Position numbers and translations under genes: made by a program. Below, piece by piece: positions 13,231 through 22,664 of a DNA stretch of 61,011 nucleotides (the first letter of the stretch is position 1; every line of letters starts with the position of its first letter). The stretch is from positions 1 through 61,011 of the forward strand of contig CAZAPG010000046.1 of assembly GCA_964486935.1 (NCBI GenBank). Direction: 5' to 3'. The DNA is from CAZAPG01 sp964486935. GTDB lineage: Bacteria; Chloroflexota; Anaerolineae; 4572-78; J111. Under the pieces are notes generated by a model. It searched no databases and was not told where the DNA came from. It saw nothing but the letters and a program-made list of their open reading frames with translations.

Positions 13231-16056
13231 ATGGCCAATACCCCACTGAGTCAACCCGGCTCACAACTACCCAATCTAATAGCCCGCTCAGTTACCGGCC
13301 GCGCGCGCTGGTTGCGGCGAGTCATCTCGCCCTGGGTGCAGCGCTGGCTGCAAACTGATAGACCTTCAGCGGGCGCTGCTCCCAGGGCGATTATGCGGCG
13401 CATAGCCCTGCTGCGCCCCGGCGATAGTTGGGTCAGTCCAACCCGTACCCATCGCCTGGCCAGCAGCATTATCAATCGCTTTCCTCAAACCGCCAACAGG
13501 TTTGAACCACGCCCGCTGCAAACCCAATTTAAAACCGGAAACAGTATGGTGCTGGTAGGCGTCAACGAAACTGTTGACAGCGAACCCAATAGCGACTGGC
13601 TGAAAAATATGCCCCGGTTTGACGAGATTCGCCGCTCAATCGACTCGGCGCGAACCCATCCGGCTCAAGCTGCCGGCCAGCCGCCGGCGCAAACCAGGGC
13701 TGCCGACTCTGCGCCAACCCAATCGCAGCCAGGCGAAAAACGGGCCGATTGGCTGGAAGCGATGCCCTCATTTGACGAGATTCACCGGGCCGTACAGGCC
13801 GCGCGGGCAAATTTACCCCCCAAACCGGAGCCATCCGCGCCGCCTAAATTGCCGCCGCTTCAGAGAACTTCGGCTGGCCCCGCCATTATTGGCCGGCGTC
13901 CAAAATCGCCGGAGTTGGGCAGAGGTCGCCGGGTCGTCTCCAGAGTAGAAGAAGTTACGCCCGGCAGCCCGGCCACGCCACAGCCAGAAGTCGACCTGCC
14001 AAAAGCGACCCAACCGCCGGCCCAAATCGACGAGCCAGAACCACCTGCCGCAGACCGGCCAACCCGGCCCGAGCCGCTCCCCCAAAAAGAGAGGGGCGTC
14101 CAAACCGGGCCAGCCGTTCAACGCCGGCCTATTAGCGATGAGCCAATTTCAAAGGCCGCGCCTCAGTCCAAACCTGTTACGCCCCAACCGTTAGACGCGC
14201 CGACCCGGAGCGGGGAACTTCCCCCGCCAGTCGAGTCGGGCGGCCAACCTGTTAAGGAGCAGCCGGATGAAACGCCCTTGCATCCTCCTCCCCAGGCGGC
14301 TGTAGCGGATACACCGCCGCAATCCAGCCTTGCGGCAGATTTGCCGGCAGCAGCGGCGGAATCACCGCCAGAGTCGCCTGGCCCGGCGGCTGCGCCGGTG
14401 CAGCCCAAACCGGCTGAGAGCGCATTGGCAGAACCGGCAACAGCGCCGGAGTCGCCGCCAGAGTCGCCTGGCGCGGTGGTTCCGCCGCCCGGCAAGTCCG
14501 AAGAAAAAATTGCAGAAACGCCGCCAAAGCAGCAACCCGCCATCCAGCGGCAATCTCAACCCGAAAGCAGCCCGGCCAAATCTGCCCCGCCGGCCACCCT
14601 TCCACCTGTCGAGCAACCATTAGCCGCGCCAAAGCAACCGGCTTCGCCTGCGGCGGAATCGAAGCCGGCCCAAAAAGTCGAGGCTGAAGCAGAAACCAGC
14701 CCGGAAATTGCCGCCACAACCGGCAGCCAACCCGTGCAGGCCGGCCAAACCGAGACGGCAACAGATATTCGGGCGGAAGATGATGCCGGCGATTTGTCGC
14801 TGTTGGAAGTTGTTGACGATATGCCCGCCGCTGCGCCATCAACTCAGCCTCAACGGGCAGATAGACCCGCACCAGACCCAATAAAAAAAGATGCTCCGCC
14901 AACCGTTCAGCGACAGGTTGAGCCGGATGACCCCGCCGCACTCCCTGCCGGGGCCGAAGATGCGCCGGCAGCAGAGTCGCCGCCGGAACCGCCACCCCAG
15001 GCGCCGGCCTCAGAAATACCGGCGACAGAGGCAACATTACCGTTGGCTCTGCCCGGCGAAGACAGCCCCGCGCCCGATGCAGCGAGCCAGTCCCCCGTAA
15101 AACCAATCCAACCGGCCAGCTCGGAGGCGGCCACTCAGCCGGTGGCCGCAGATGAAGCGGCGCGCGCCCGGTTTCAACCATCCGCAGAACCGGGGTTGAG
15201 TGCCAATGAACCCGTTCTGCCGGTTGATATCCAGCCAACGGAGTTGCTCTCTTCATCATCAGAAATTGCGGTTGCCCCTGCTGATTCTGGCGCAAAACCA
15301 GGCCAGAGAGATGATGCATTGCCCCAGCCGGGCGCGGGCCAACCCGAACTCAGCCCTCCAGCCATTCAACGCCCGCCGGATTTGAAATCTTCAGCGGGGG
15401 TCGAACCGCCGCCACCGCAACCGGAGGCGAGTCGACCCGAACTTGGCCCTCCGACCATTCAGCGCCAAACCGGCGCAGAATCTCCGGCAAATGTTGAGCC
15501 GGGCAGGTTAGATTCGCCGGCAGCCAAACCGCCGGCGCTGCCAGATTTAGCCGGACAGGTTTTGAGCCGGGTGACATCGGGCGCGCGCCTGCCGGTAATT
15601 CAACCTGAACCGGAATTTTTGCCGCCACCGGCAAGTCAGATATCACCGGTAGATTTTTCGTTGCCGCTGCAACGGCAAATACAGCGTAGTTTGGCAGGGC
15701 CAAGGCAACCTGCCGCCGGCCGCCAAACACAAGAGCGCGACCTGCCGCTGGCCGCGCCAAGACCTATCGAAGTGCGCGGCGAGACCGGGGCAGCGCCTTC
15801 TGTTGCCGGTGTCTCCGGTACACCTTTGCCGACAGCGGTGCAGCGCCGGCCAGATGATACCTTGCCAGACAGCACGCCCGCAACAGGCGGCGTTGCGCCT
15901 GCGCCCGGCTTAATCCAGCGAGCAGAAGAGGAGTCGAGCGGCGCCACCGAGACAGAGGCCGCCCGACTGCCAGATTTGGACCGGCTGGCCCGGCAGGTTT
16001 TTCCGATTATCAAACGGTTGTTAGCGGTTGAGCGTGAGAGAAGCGCCTTTCGTTAA
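13231..16056 (+). CDS. Large disordered Pro/Ala/Glu-rich structural protein, possible ruler
   Basis: 941 residues, almost wholly low-complexity. A basic N-terminus (about 1-110, many Arg/Trp) is followed by two copies of a DWL..MP.FDEI motif (residues 122-133 and 173-184), then some 650 residues of Pro/Ala/Glu/Ser with about nine [VIL]QR[QRPTA] motifs, and a C-terminal charged helix (LARQVFPIIKRLLAVERER) like that of the extended tube protein two genes upstream. No enzyme domain is seen. The place between the tube variants and the LysM hub is that of Pvc6 in PVC, but the size is that of a tape measure, and no helical tape-measure gene is present elsewhere in the window. Function unknown. Confidence 0.7.
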   Translation: MANTPLSQPGSQLPNLIARSVTGRARWLRRVISPWVQRWLQTDRPSAGAAPRAIMRRIALLRPGDSWVSPTRTHRLASSIINRFPQTANRFEPRPLQTQFKTGNSMVLVGVNETVDSEPNSDWLKNMPRFDEIRRSIDSARTHPAQAAGQPPAQTRAADSAPTQSQPGEKRADWLEAMPSFDEIHRAVQAARANLPPKPEPSAPPKLPPLQRTSAGPAIIGRRPKSPELGRGRRVVSRVEEVTPGSPATPQPEVDLPKATQPPAQIDEPEPPAADRPTRPEPLPQKERGVQTGPAVQRRPISDEPISKAAPQSKPVTPQPLDAPTRSGELPPPVESGGQPVKEQPDETPLHPPPQAAVADTPPQSSLAADLPAAAAESPPESPGPAAAPVQPKPAESALAEPATAPESPPESPGAVVPPPGKSEEKIAETPPKQQPAIQRQSQPESSPAKSAPPATLPPVEQPLAAPKQPASPAAESKPAQKVEAEAETSPEIAATTGSQPVQAGQTETATDIRAEDDAGDLSLLEVVDDMPAAAPSTQPQRADRPAPDPIKKDAPPTVQRQVEPDDPAALPAGAEDAPAAESPPEPPPQAPASEIPATEATLPLALPGEDSPAPDAASQSPVKPIQPASSEAATQPVAADEAARARFQPSAEPGLSANEPVLPVDIQPTELLSSSSEIAVAPADSGAKPGQRDDALPQPGAGQPELSPPAIQRPPDLKSSAGVEPPPPQPEASRPELGPPTIQRQTGAESPANVEPGRLDSPAAKPPALPDLAGQVLSRVTSGARLPVIQPEPEFLPPPASQISPVDFSLPLQRQIQRSLAGPRQPAAGRQTQERDLPLAAPRPIEVRGETGAAPSVAGVSGTPLPTAVQRRPDDTLPDSTPATGGVAPAPGLIQRAEEESSGATETEAARLPDLDRLARQVFPIIKRLLAVERERSAFR

Positions 16057-16071
16057 AATGGAGCCTGATTG

Positions 16072-16722
16072 ATGAGCAAACCCAATGTTTTAAAAGCCAA
16101 AATTGTAGACGAGCGAAACCCGCAAAAAGCGGTAGTGTGCCACTTTAACCCCAAAGATTTGTCAATTACCCGCACTATCAAATGGGAGTCGAAAACGAGT
16201 ATTGGCAACAACGCCTCTAATTTATCCTTTGCCGGCGGCGAGGCTCAGGATTTGACCATCCCCCTGCTGTTCGACTCAACGGCTACGGGTGAGGACGTGC
16301 GGAAAAGCTATGAGTTGCTGCTGGACCTGGCCTCGATAGACCAGCAGAAAAAGAACTCTACCACCAACAAAGGCGAGCCGCCCTTTTGCCGCTTTGAGTG
16401 GGGCAAATTGATTTCATTTACGGCGGTTATCACCCAACTTACGCAAAAATTTATTATGTTCAAGGCCGATGGCACGCCGGTACGGGCCGAGGTTTCGGTT
16501 ACTTTTAAGCAGGTCGATAAAAAACCCAAACGGCAAAACCCAACCTCGCGCAGCGAAACCCGCAAAATCTGGTTAGTTCACGAGGGGCAAACGCTGGCCT
16601 GGATTGCCTACCAGGAATATGGCGACCCGACCTACTGGCGGCACATTGCTGAAACCAACAACATTGCCAACCCCAAAGATTTACAGCCGGGCCAAATTTT
16701 AAAATTGACGCCTATTGCTTAG
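16072..16722 (+). CDS. LysM hub protein of the baseplate (Pvc7-like)
   Basis: 216 residues from ATG 16072 (GGAG 8-9 bases upstream); the in-frame TTG 16069 is less likely. The N-terminal 155 residues have the conserved KAKIVDERNP and VVCHFNPKDLSITRT strands and a LTIPLLFDST segment of the CIS tube/LysM protein family. Residues about 165-215 are a LysM domain (IWLVHEGQTLAWIAYQEYG..., PGQILKLTP). In contractile systems this gp53-like protein links tube to spike hub. It is followed directly by the spike gene. Confidence 0.92.
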   Translation: MSKPNVLKAKIVDERNPQKAVVCHFNPKDLSITRTIKWESKTSIGNNASNLSFAGGEAQDLTIPLLFDSTATGEDVRKSYELLLDLASIDQQKKNSTTNKGEPPFCRFEWGKLISFTAVITQLTQKFIMFKADGTPVRAEVSVTFKQVDKKPKRQNPTSRSETRKIWLVHEGQTLAWIAYQEYGDPTYWRHIAETNNIANPKDLQPGQILKLTPIA

Positions 16723-16742
16723 GACAGCTTTGCCCAGTTCAG

Positions 16743-16768
16743 GAATGCAAGAGTGTACTTTTGCACTC
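16743..16768. repeat. Degenerate 26-base palindrome, copy B
   Basis: The same length and layout as the perfect palindrome at 3440-3465 (gaatgcaagagtg followed by an imperfect reverse complement) with the same ctccca right flank. It lies in the short gap before the spike gene's ribosome site and might fold in the leader, but it looks like a decayed copy of a dispersed hairpin. Confidence 0.5.
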
Positions 16769-16794
16769 CCAAAACATCATTAGGAGTAACCGCT

Positions 16795-18594
16795 ATGCCA
16801 GGTGCGCAGCAATTTACTCAAATATTCATAAAAATCAATGGATCGCCGGCCCCCGAAGAACTGATGGCCATGCTCGAAGAGGCGGTGGTTGATACCAGCC
16901 TGCATCTGCCGGATATGTTTACCATTTTATTTCAAGACCCCCGCCTGGAGTGGATTGATAATGCTTTGTTCAAAATAGGCAACTCAATAGAAATTGAAGT
17001 TCAAACCGGCCAGGAGCAGGGCGGACTAAAAGGCAAACTGATATTGGGCGAGATTACGGCGCTCGAACCCAACTTTTCTGACCAGGGGTTGACCACCCTT
17101 TTAGTGCGCGGCTACGACAAAACACACCGCCTGCACCGTGGCCGGAAGACGCAAACTTTTTTAAAGCAAACCGACAGCGCCATTGTGCAAAAAATTGCCG
17201 GCGAGGCGGGCTTGTCCGCCATGGTTGACGCCACTTCAGAAATGCACGATTATGTTCTGCGCAACAACCAGACCCCGATGGAGTTCATTCTATCCCGCGC
17301 CGAACGAGTCGGCTATCAGGTTTATACCGAAAATGGAGCGCTCTACTTTAAAAAGGGCGACGCCAATCGGGGCGACGGCCCCACCTTCAAGTTTGGCGAA
17401 AATTTGTTTAGCTTCAGGCCCACCCTAACCACCGGCCATCAGGCCGATAAAGTAGTGGTCAAAGGGTGGGACCCCAAAGGGAAAAAAGAGATTGTTGGCG
17501 AGGCGCAACCCAACAGCCAGTTGAATCCCGGCGGCGTTGCCAAAACGGGCAGCGCTACGGCCAAAGTTTTTGGGGCAGCCGAGGCGGTTGTAACCAATCA
17601 GCCGGTTTTTACCCCCGGCGAGGCCAAAAGCCTGGCTACCGGCCTGAGCAACGATATGACCCGCGAATTTATCCAGGCCGAAGGCGAATGTTTTGGCGAC
17701 CCCCAGGTGAAGGCTGGCTGGAACATCACCATCCAGGGGGTGGGGCAGCAGTTCAGCGGCAAATACTTTGTAACCTCTGCTACCCATACTTATAATGAAA
17801 GCGGCTATCGAACCAGCTTTAGTATTAATGGCCGCCACCCCAATACGTTCACTCACCTGTTACACTCCAACGGCAGCGGCGGCAGCAACGGCCACATTTT
17901 GATGCAGGGCGTTGTCACCGGCCTGGTGACCAACAACAAAGACGAGGAGAATTTGGGACGAGTCAAGGTAAAATATGCCTGGCTGGGCGAGATTGAAAGC
18001 GACTGGATGCGTATTGCCGCGCCTATGGGGGGCGCGGAACGGGGCTTTTATTACCTGCCAGAAGTTAATGACGAGGTGCTGATTGCCTTTGAACACGGCA
18101 ACCCGCACCGCCCCTACATTGTGGGCACGCTCTGGAACAGTCGAGATAAACCCCCGGAACCAAACAACCAGGCCGTAGGCGCCGACGGCAAAGTCAACCG
18201 GCGGGTCTTGAAATCTCGCAGCGGGCACCTGATTGTGCTGGATGACACCCAGGGTAAAGAGCAAATTGTTATCCGCGATAAAACCGGCAAAAATGAAGTC
18301 ATTATCGACTCGGCCAAAAATTCTATTTCAATTAATGTGCAAAAGGATTATTCGCTGGATGCCACCGGCAACGTGACCATCGACAGCAAAGGCAATGTAA
18401 CTGTAAGCAGCAAAGGCAACGTCTCCATTGAAAGTATGGGTAATTTAAACCTCAAAGCCACCGGAATGCTCAACATCAAGGGTAATAAAGTCAGCATCGA
18501 TGGCGGCCCTATGACCGAAGTCAAAGGGATTATGGTCAGCGTTAACGGTTCAGCCACTACCGAAGTGCGGGGCGGCATTGTTAAAATCAATTAA
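16795..18594 (+). CDS. VgrG-like spike/hub protein (Pvc8-like)
   Basis: 599 residues from ATG 16795 (TAGGAG 16781-16786); an upstream TTG 16753 would add 14 unlikely residues. An N-terminal gp27-like hub (about 1-360, with FTILFQDPRLEW and ILGEITALEPNF) is followed by a gp5 OB fold at about 366-452 (GVVTGLVTNNKDEENLGRVK, then WMRIAAPMGGAERG and the YIVGTLWNSRDKPP strand). A C-terminal beta-helix at about 502-599 is made of short GNVTIDSKGNV-type repeats. This is the central spike that carries the PAAR tip encoded next. No extra effector domain is attached. Confidence 0.95.
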   Translation: MPGAQQFTQIFIKINGSPAPEELMAMLEEAVVDTSLHLPDMFTILFQDPRLEWIDNALFKIGNSIEIEVQTGQEQGGLKGKLILGEITALEPNFSDQGLTTLLVRGYDKTHRLHRGRKTQTFLKQTDSAIVQKIAGEAGLSAMVDATSEMHDYVLRNNQTPMEFILSRAERVGYQVYTENGALYFKKGDANRGDGPTFKFGENLFSFRPTLTTGHQADKVVVKGWDPKGKKEIVGEAQPNSQLNPGGVAKTGSATAKVFGAAEAVVTNQPVFTPGEAKSLATGLSNDMTREFIQAEGECFGDPQVKAGWNITIQGVGQQFSGKYFVTSATHTYNESGYRTSFSINGRHPNTFTHLLHSNGSGGSNGHILMQGVVTGLVTNNKDEENLGRVKVKYAWLGEIESDWMRIAAPMGGAERGFYYLPEVNDEVLIAFEHGNPHRPYIVGTLWNSRDKPPEPNNQAVGADGKVNRRVLKSRSGHLIVLDDTQGKEQIVIRDKTGKNEVIIDSAKNSISINVQKDYSLDATGNVTIDSKGNVTVSSKGNVSIESMGNLNLKATGMLNIKGNKVSIDGGPMTEVKGIMVSVNGSATTEVRGGIVKIN

Positions 18595-18609
18595 TCAGGA
18601 GGACAGCCT

Positions 18610-18897
18610 ATGTTTCCCGCAGCCCGATTGGGCGATTTGACCGTGACGGGCGACGCCGTTGTTGGGCCGGGCGTGCCCAACGTGCTTATTGGCGGCGTTC
18701 CCGCCGCCGTAGTGGGCGATGCCGTGAGCGGCGGCGTGATGACCGGCTCGATTACCATGGGCAGCGTCACCGTGATTATTGGGGGCCGGCCCGCTGCCAG
18801 AGTGACCAGTATGGTCACGGGCGTCAATAATCAAACCGGCGTGCCGGTTACAACTACCATTGCCAAAGGCGCGCCCAACGTGCTCATTGGAGGGTAG
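18610..18897 (+). CDS. PAAR-repeat spike tip protein (Pvc10-like)
   Basis: 95 residues, AGGAGG (18598-18603) before ATG. The whole chain is PAAR-type: ARLGDLTVTGDAVVGPGVPNV, VLIGGVPAAVVGD, SVTVIIGGRPAARVTSM and a second NVLIGG at the C-terminus. It caps the VgrG-like needle to sharpen it. There is no N- or C-terminal toxin extension. The stop is two bases before the next ATG. Confidence 0.93.
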   Translation: MFPAARLGDLTVTGDAVVGPGVPNVLIGGVPAAVVGDAVSGGVMTGSITMGSVTVIIGGRPAARVTSMVTGVNNQTGVPVTTTIAKGAPNVLIGG

Positions 18898-18899
18898 GG

Positions 18900-19322
18900 A
18901 TGAACCACAATTTAACTGATAGAGAATTTTTAGGGCAGGGGCTGGCCTTTCCGCTGCAAATCAATCCACGCGGCGAGATTGCGCTGGTGGCGGGCGTCAC
19001 CGATATTGAGCAGTCTATCCGCATTATTCTGGGGACATCTCCCGGCGAGCGGGTTATGCGGCCCGAATTTGGCTGCCGCATTCACGAACTAATTTTTGCG
19101 CCACAAAACGCCGCCACCGAGGGGTTGGTAGCCCATTATGTGGAAGAAGCCCTGGAGCGCTGGGAACCGCGTATCGACATCCGCTCGGTTACAGCCTCTG
19201 CCGACCCCAATCACGATGGCGCCATGCTGATTGAAGTTCATTATCAGGTTAAAGACACCTACGACGAGCGCAGCATTATTTACCCCTTCTATCTAATGGG
19301 TGAAGAAGAAGCGCCAATTTAA
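18900..19322 (+). CDS. gp25-like baseplate wedge protein (Pvc9-like)
   Basis: 140 residues. FLGQGLAFPLQINPRGEIAL near the start and the SPGERVMRPEFGCRIHELIF segment are the hallmark of gp25/W-family lysozyme-like baseplate proteins. The family joins wedges to the sheath initiator and has no lysozyme activity in most systems. It lies in the usual order spike, PAAR, gp25, gpJ. Confidence 0.95.
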   Translation: MNHNLTDREFLGQGLAFPLQINPRGEIALVAGVTDIEQSIRIILGTSPGERVMRPEFGCRIHELIFAPQNAATEGLVAHYVEEALERWEPRIDIRSVTASADPNHDGAMLIEVHYQVKDTYDERSIIYPFYLMGEEEAPI

Positions 19323-19336
19323 CAGGAGCAAAATTT

Positions 19337-21448
19337 ATGCCACTGCCAGCGCCTAATCTGGATGACCTGCGGTTTCAGAAAGATTTAGTTGACGAAGCCC
19401 GGCGGCGAATTATTCACTACTGCCCGGAGTGGACTGACTACAATCTGAGCGACCCCGGCATTACCCTGATTGAACTGTTTGCCTGGATGACCGAAATGAT
19501 TGTTTACCGGCTCAACCGGGTGCCGGAGAAAAATTATATCAAATTTATGGAACTGCTGGGTATGCAGCTTCAGCCGGCCGGCAGCGCCCGCGCCGAACTG
19601 ACCTTTCGTCTGTCAACGCCCTTTCCCATCAGCCCGGAGGACAATACCGTAGCCATTGTGCCCCCCGGCACAGAAGTCGCCACCCGGCAAACTGAAGAAG
19701 AGGAAGAAGTCACCTTTACCACCGATGAACGGTTGATTATTCGCCCGCCCGTACTCACCGAGCTGCGGCGGGCCGGAGAATTTCATAAAAATTACCTGCC
19801 CCGGCTGGGCATAGAAATTTTTTACGCCTTTAACGAGCAAGCCCCCAGAATGGGCGACACCTTTTACATTGGATTTAGAGAAGACGAAGATATTAGCGGC
19901 CACATTTTACAGCTTGCCTTTGAGTGCGAACGCACTCAGGCCGTGGGCATCAAACGCGAAGACCCGCCCTGGGTGTGGGAGTGCTCTATTGGCAACGACC
20001 GCTGGCAAGAGATTCAGCCCAGCGCCCGCCTGAATGAAAAAGATACCACCGGCGGCCTCAACAACCCCCAAGGCCGGCTGATTTTATACCTGCCCCTGGC
20101 GATGCGGCCCGACCAGGTGAACGGGCGCAGCGCCTACTGGATTCGCTGCCGGCTGGAGCAGCGCCGCCCGGAGCAGGGCATGTACACCGAATCGCCGCGA
20201 GTGGTGGGCCTGACCGCTCACTCGCTGGGGGCAACCACCCGCGCCACCCACGCCGTAATTGTTCAAAACGAAATGCTGGGCCGCAGCAATGGCGACCCCG
20301 GCCAGATATTTCGGCTGCAAAATTCTCCCATATTAGCCTTGCGCCCGGATGAGACCGTTCAGGTTGAAGAGTACCGCGATGGCGAACTGGTTTTTGTGCC
20401 CTGGCAGCGGGTGCCCGATTTTTCCGGCTCCGACCGCTTTGACCGCCACTTTACCCTTGATACCGCCACCGGAGAAGTGCGTTTTGGCCCGGCCATTCGC
20501 CAGTCGGATGGCACGGTACGCCAATATGGCCGTATTCCCCAGGCCGGGCACGCCATCCGCTATAGCCGCTATCGCTACGGCGGCGGGGTGGCCGGCAACG
20601 TGCCCGCCGATAAAATTCAGGTGCTCAAAAGCGCCATCCCCTACATCGACCAGGTGAGCAATATGCAGCGCGCCGCCGGGGGTCGAGACCAGGAAAATTT
20701 GGAAGAGCTAAAAATGCGCGCCCAGCGAGAACTACGGGCGCAACTGAGGGCTGTGACCCCCGAAGATTACGAAGACCTGGCCCTCAAGGCCAGCCGCTCG
20801 GTGGCCCGCGTTAAATGCAATGTACCCCAAAAAAGTTCGGGGCGGCTGGCGCCGGGCGTTGTGGAAATTTTGATTGTGCCGGCGGTGGCCGACTCGCTGC
20901 GGGCAGGCGATTTGTCAAAGCTGGATATTGACGAGCCGCTGGCCCAAACCGTTAGCGACCATCTGGATAGCTACCGCCTGCTAACCACCACCCTGCACAT
21001 TAAAACGCCCAACTATTTGGGCATTAAAGTAGAGGCCGAGATTGTTTGCTCAGAATTTAGCCAGCCAGACCTGGTGCGGGCCAGGGTTGTCGACACGCTC
21101 CGTAACTTTATCAACCCGCTGCCTGTTTTTGACGACCCGGCCCGGCGCGACGAGTTGATGGATACCAACTGGAAAGGTTGGCCCTTTGGCCGCAACCTCT
21201 ACGTGGCCGAAATCTTCTCGCTTATTCAGCGGGTGGCGGGGGTAAAACACGTGCTGGATGTAAAGCTGCACCGGCGGCAGGTCATCCCTGCCAGCGAAAC
21301 GCCGCTGGAAGCCGAAGATGCCGCCGAAACCCGGCAACCCCGGCTGCAAGAAGTCAAACAAAAAGTGGTGCGGGTTCCGGTAGACACGCTGCTCTGCTCG
21401 CTGGCGCACGAGATTACCCTGGTAGAATTGGGAGAAGAGGATGATTGA
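19337..21448 (+). CDS. Baseplate J-like wedge protein (Pvc11-like)
   Basis: 703 residues, AGGAG upstream. The N-terminus has the typical CPEWTDYNLSDPGITLIELF motif and AWMTEMIVYRLNRVPEKNY. The C-terminal half has the gpJ core (DLALKASRSVARVKC, then a VEILIVP strand). It forms the main wedge ring that transmits the firing signal. Its end overlaps the next gene by 8 bases, so translation is coupled. Confidence 0.94.
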   Translation: MPLPAPNLDDLRFQKDLVDEARRRIIHYCPEWTDYNLSDPGITLIELFAWMTEMIVYRLNRVPEKNYIKFMELLGMQLQPAGSARAELTFRLSTPFPISPEDNTVAIVPPGTEVATRQTEEEEEVTFTTDERLIIRPPVLTELRRAGEFHKNYLPRLGIEIFYAFNEQAPRMGDTFYIGFREDEDISGHILQLAFECERTQAVGIKREDPPWVWECSIGNDRWQEIQPSARLNEKDTTGGLNNPQGRLILYLPLAMRPDQVNGRSAYWIRCRLEQRRPEQGMYTESPRVVGLTAHSLGATTRATHAVIVQNEMLGRSNGDPGQIFRLQNSPILALRPDETVQVEEYRDGELVFVPWQRVPDFSGSDRFDRHFTLDTATGEVRFGPAIRQSDGTVRQYGRIPQAGHAIRYSRYRYGGGVAGNVPADKIQVLKSAIPYIDQVSNMQRAAGGRDQENLEELKMRAQRELRAQLRAVTPEDYEDLALKASRSVARVKCNVPQKSSGRLAPGVVEILIVPAVADSLRAGDLSKLDIDEPLAQTVSDHLDSYRLLTTTLHIKTPNYLGIKVEAEIVCSEFSQPDLVRARVVDTLRNFINPLPVFDDPARRDELMDTNWKGWPFGRNLYVAEIFSLIQRVAGVKHVLDVKLHRRQVIPASETPLEAEDAAETRQPRLQEVKQKVVRVPVDTLLCSLAHEITLVELGEEDD

Positions 21449-22664
21449 GGCCAACGACGTTTTTCTTGATGAAGAAATTTGGGGCCGGGAAGCCGCCGGG
21501 CCGTCAGAAACCGCCCCCACCGAACCATCGGGGCCGGTTACGGTGCAACACGTGGTGGATTATTACCGCCGCTACCCCGGCGAGGTGGTGACATTTTACA
21601 CCCGCATTGATGTGCATGAGGACACATCGGACCTGACCCTGCGCATCACCCTGCCCAAACAAGTGGCGCTGGGCGATTACCGCGCCCTGACCGACCCCAA
21701 CCAGCCGATGCCCTTTACCGAAGTTACCGAGGGCGCAAACTATCTGGTCTGGACCCTGGCCGGCGACCTGCCCGCCGGCGCTCGCCACGAGTACATGGCC
21801 CAGGCCAGAATAGGGCCGCTGCGTTGGGATACCAGCCTGCAAAGCCAGGCCATTATTTATAGCCGCCAGCAGGAAATATTGGCCCAGGAAACCGTGTCGA
21901 TTGCCATTTATGCCAAAGGCAATTATCTAATTTATCTGCCTTCTATTTATGAGCAAGATGAGCTGATGGGTCGCTTTTTGATGCTCTTTGAAAGTTTTTT
22001 GACCCCCATCGAGCAGCAGGTTGATAATATTCAAGATTATTTCGACCCCCGGATTACGCCCGCCGCCTTTCTGCCCTGGCTGGCCTCGTGGCTGGATTTG
22101 GAGCTGGATAAACGCTGGCCCGAAGCCCGGCAGCGGCGGCTCATTCGCTGGGCTATTGCGTTGCATCGCAGCCGGGGCACCAAGTGGGGCCTGCTAAAAT
22201 ACCTGGAAATCTATACCGGTCAAAAAGCAGAAATTATCGAACGGCGCGCGGTCAATTTTGTGCTGGGCAAAGGGGCCAGGCTGGGCCACGGCATTGCCCT
22301 GGGGCGCAGCAACCAGCCCCATACTTTTAGCGTTACCTTGCGCCTGCCGCCGGTTGAGGCCGGCAGCGAGCAGGAAAAAAATCGCCAGGAAAAGTTGCGC
22401 CGCCGCACCATCGAGTCTATCATCGACAGGCAAAAGCCGGCCCACACCGTTTACACCCTGCACCTTGAACCCATCACCCCGGCAGAAACGGATAACCAGG
22501 CCGCGCCCCGGCCCACAACGCCCCCCACCGACGATGATGAGCTGGCCGCCCAGGCCGCTATCTGGTTTAAGCTTGATGATGAGGCCGGCGACACCCGGCC
22601 AGATACCACCGACCGGCCCAACGGTAAAAAAGGTAAAGCAAAACGAAGAGGGAACAAACAGTGA
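21441..22664 (+). CDS. gpI/Pvc12-like baseplate protein with N-terminal Ig-like domain
   Basis: 407 residues. Residues about 150-300 carry the tail protein I pattern: YLPSIYEQDELMGRFLMLFE, then ITPAAFLPWLASWLDLEL and WAIALHRSRGTKWGLLKYLE. Residues about 30-140 are an extra beta-rich domain resembling DUF11/Ig folds (GEVVTFYTRIDVHEDTSDL...). The extreme N-terminus has an acidic-Trp motif (LDEEIWGREAAGP) like the repeats of the FHA protein downstream. The C-terminus is disordered and basic. Overlaps with both neighbours (8 and 4 bases) indicate a coupled operon. Confidence 0.88.
   Translation: MIEANDVFLDEEIWGREAAGPSETAPTEPSGPVTVQHVVDYYRRYPGEVVTFYTRIDVHEDTSDLTLRITLPKQVALGDYRALTDPNQPMPFTEVTEGANYLVWTLAGDLPAGARHEYMAQARIGPLRWDTSLQSQAIIYSRQQEILAQETVSIAIYAKGNYLIYLPSIYEQDELMGRFLMLFESFLTPIEQQVDNIQDYFDPRITPAAFLPWLASWLDLELDKRWPEARQRRLIRWAIALHRSRGTKWGLLKYLEIYTGQKAEIIERRAVNFVLGKGARLGHGIALGRSNQPHTFSVTLRLPPVEAGSEQEKNRQEKLRRRTIESIIDRQKPAHTVYTLHLEPITPAETDNQAAPRPTTPPTDDDELAAQAAIWFKLDDEAGDTRPDTTDRPNGKKGKAKRRGNKQ

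Noticed and set aside
13251..16013. Long - strand open frames opposite the Pro-rich gene (for example 14252-15319)
   Set aside because: They arise from the biased codon use of the Pro/Ala-rich + strand gene; composition is Arg/Leu-rich without domains.
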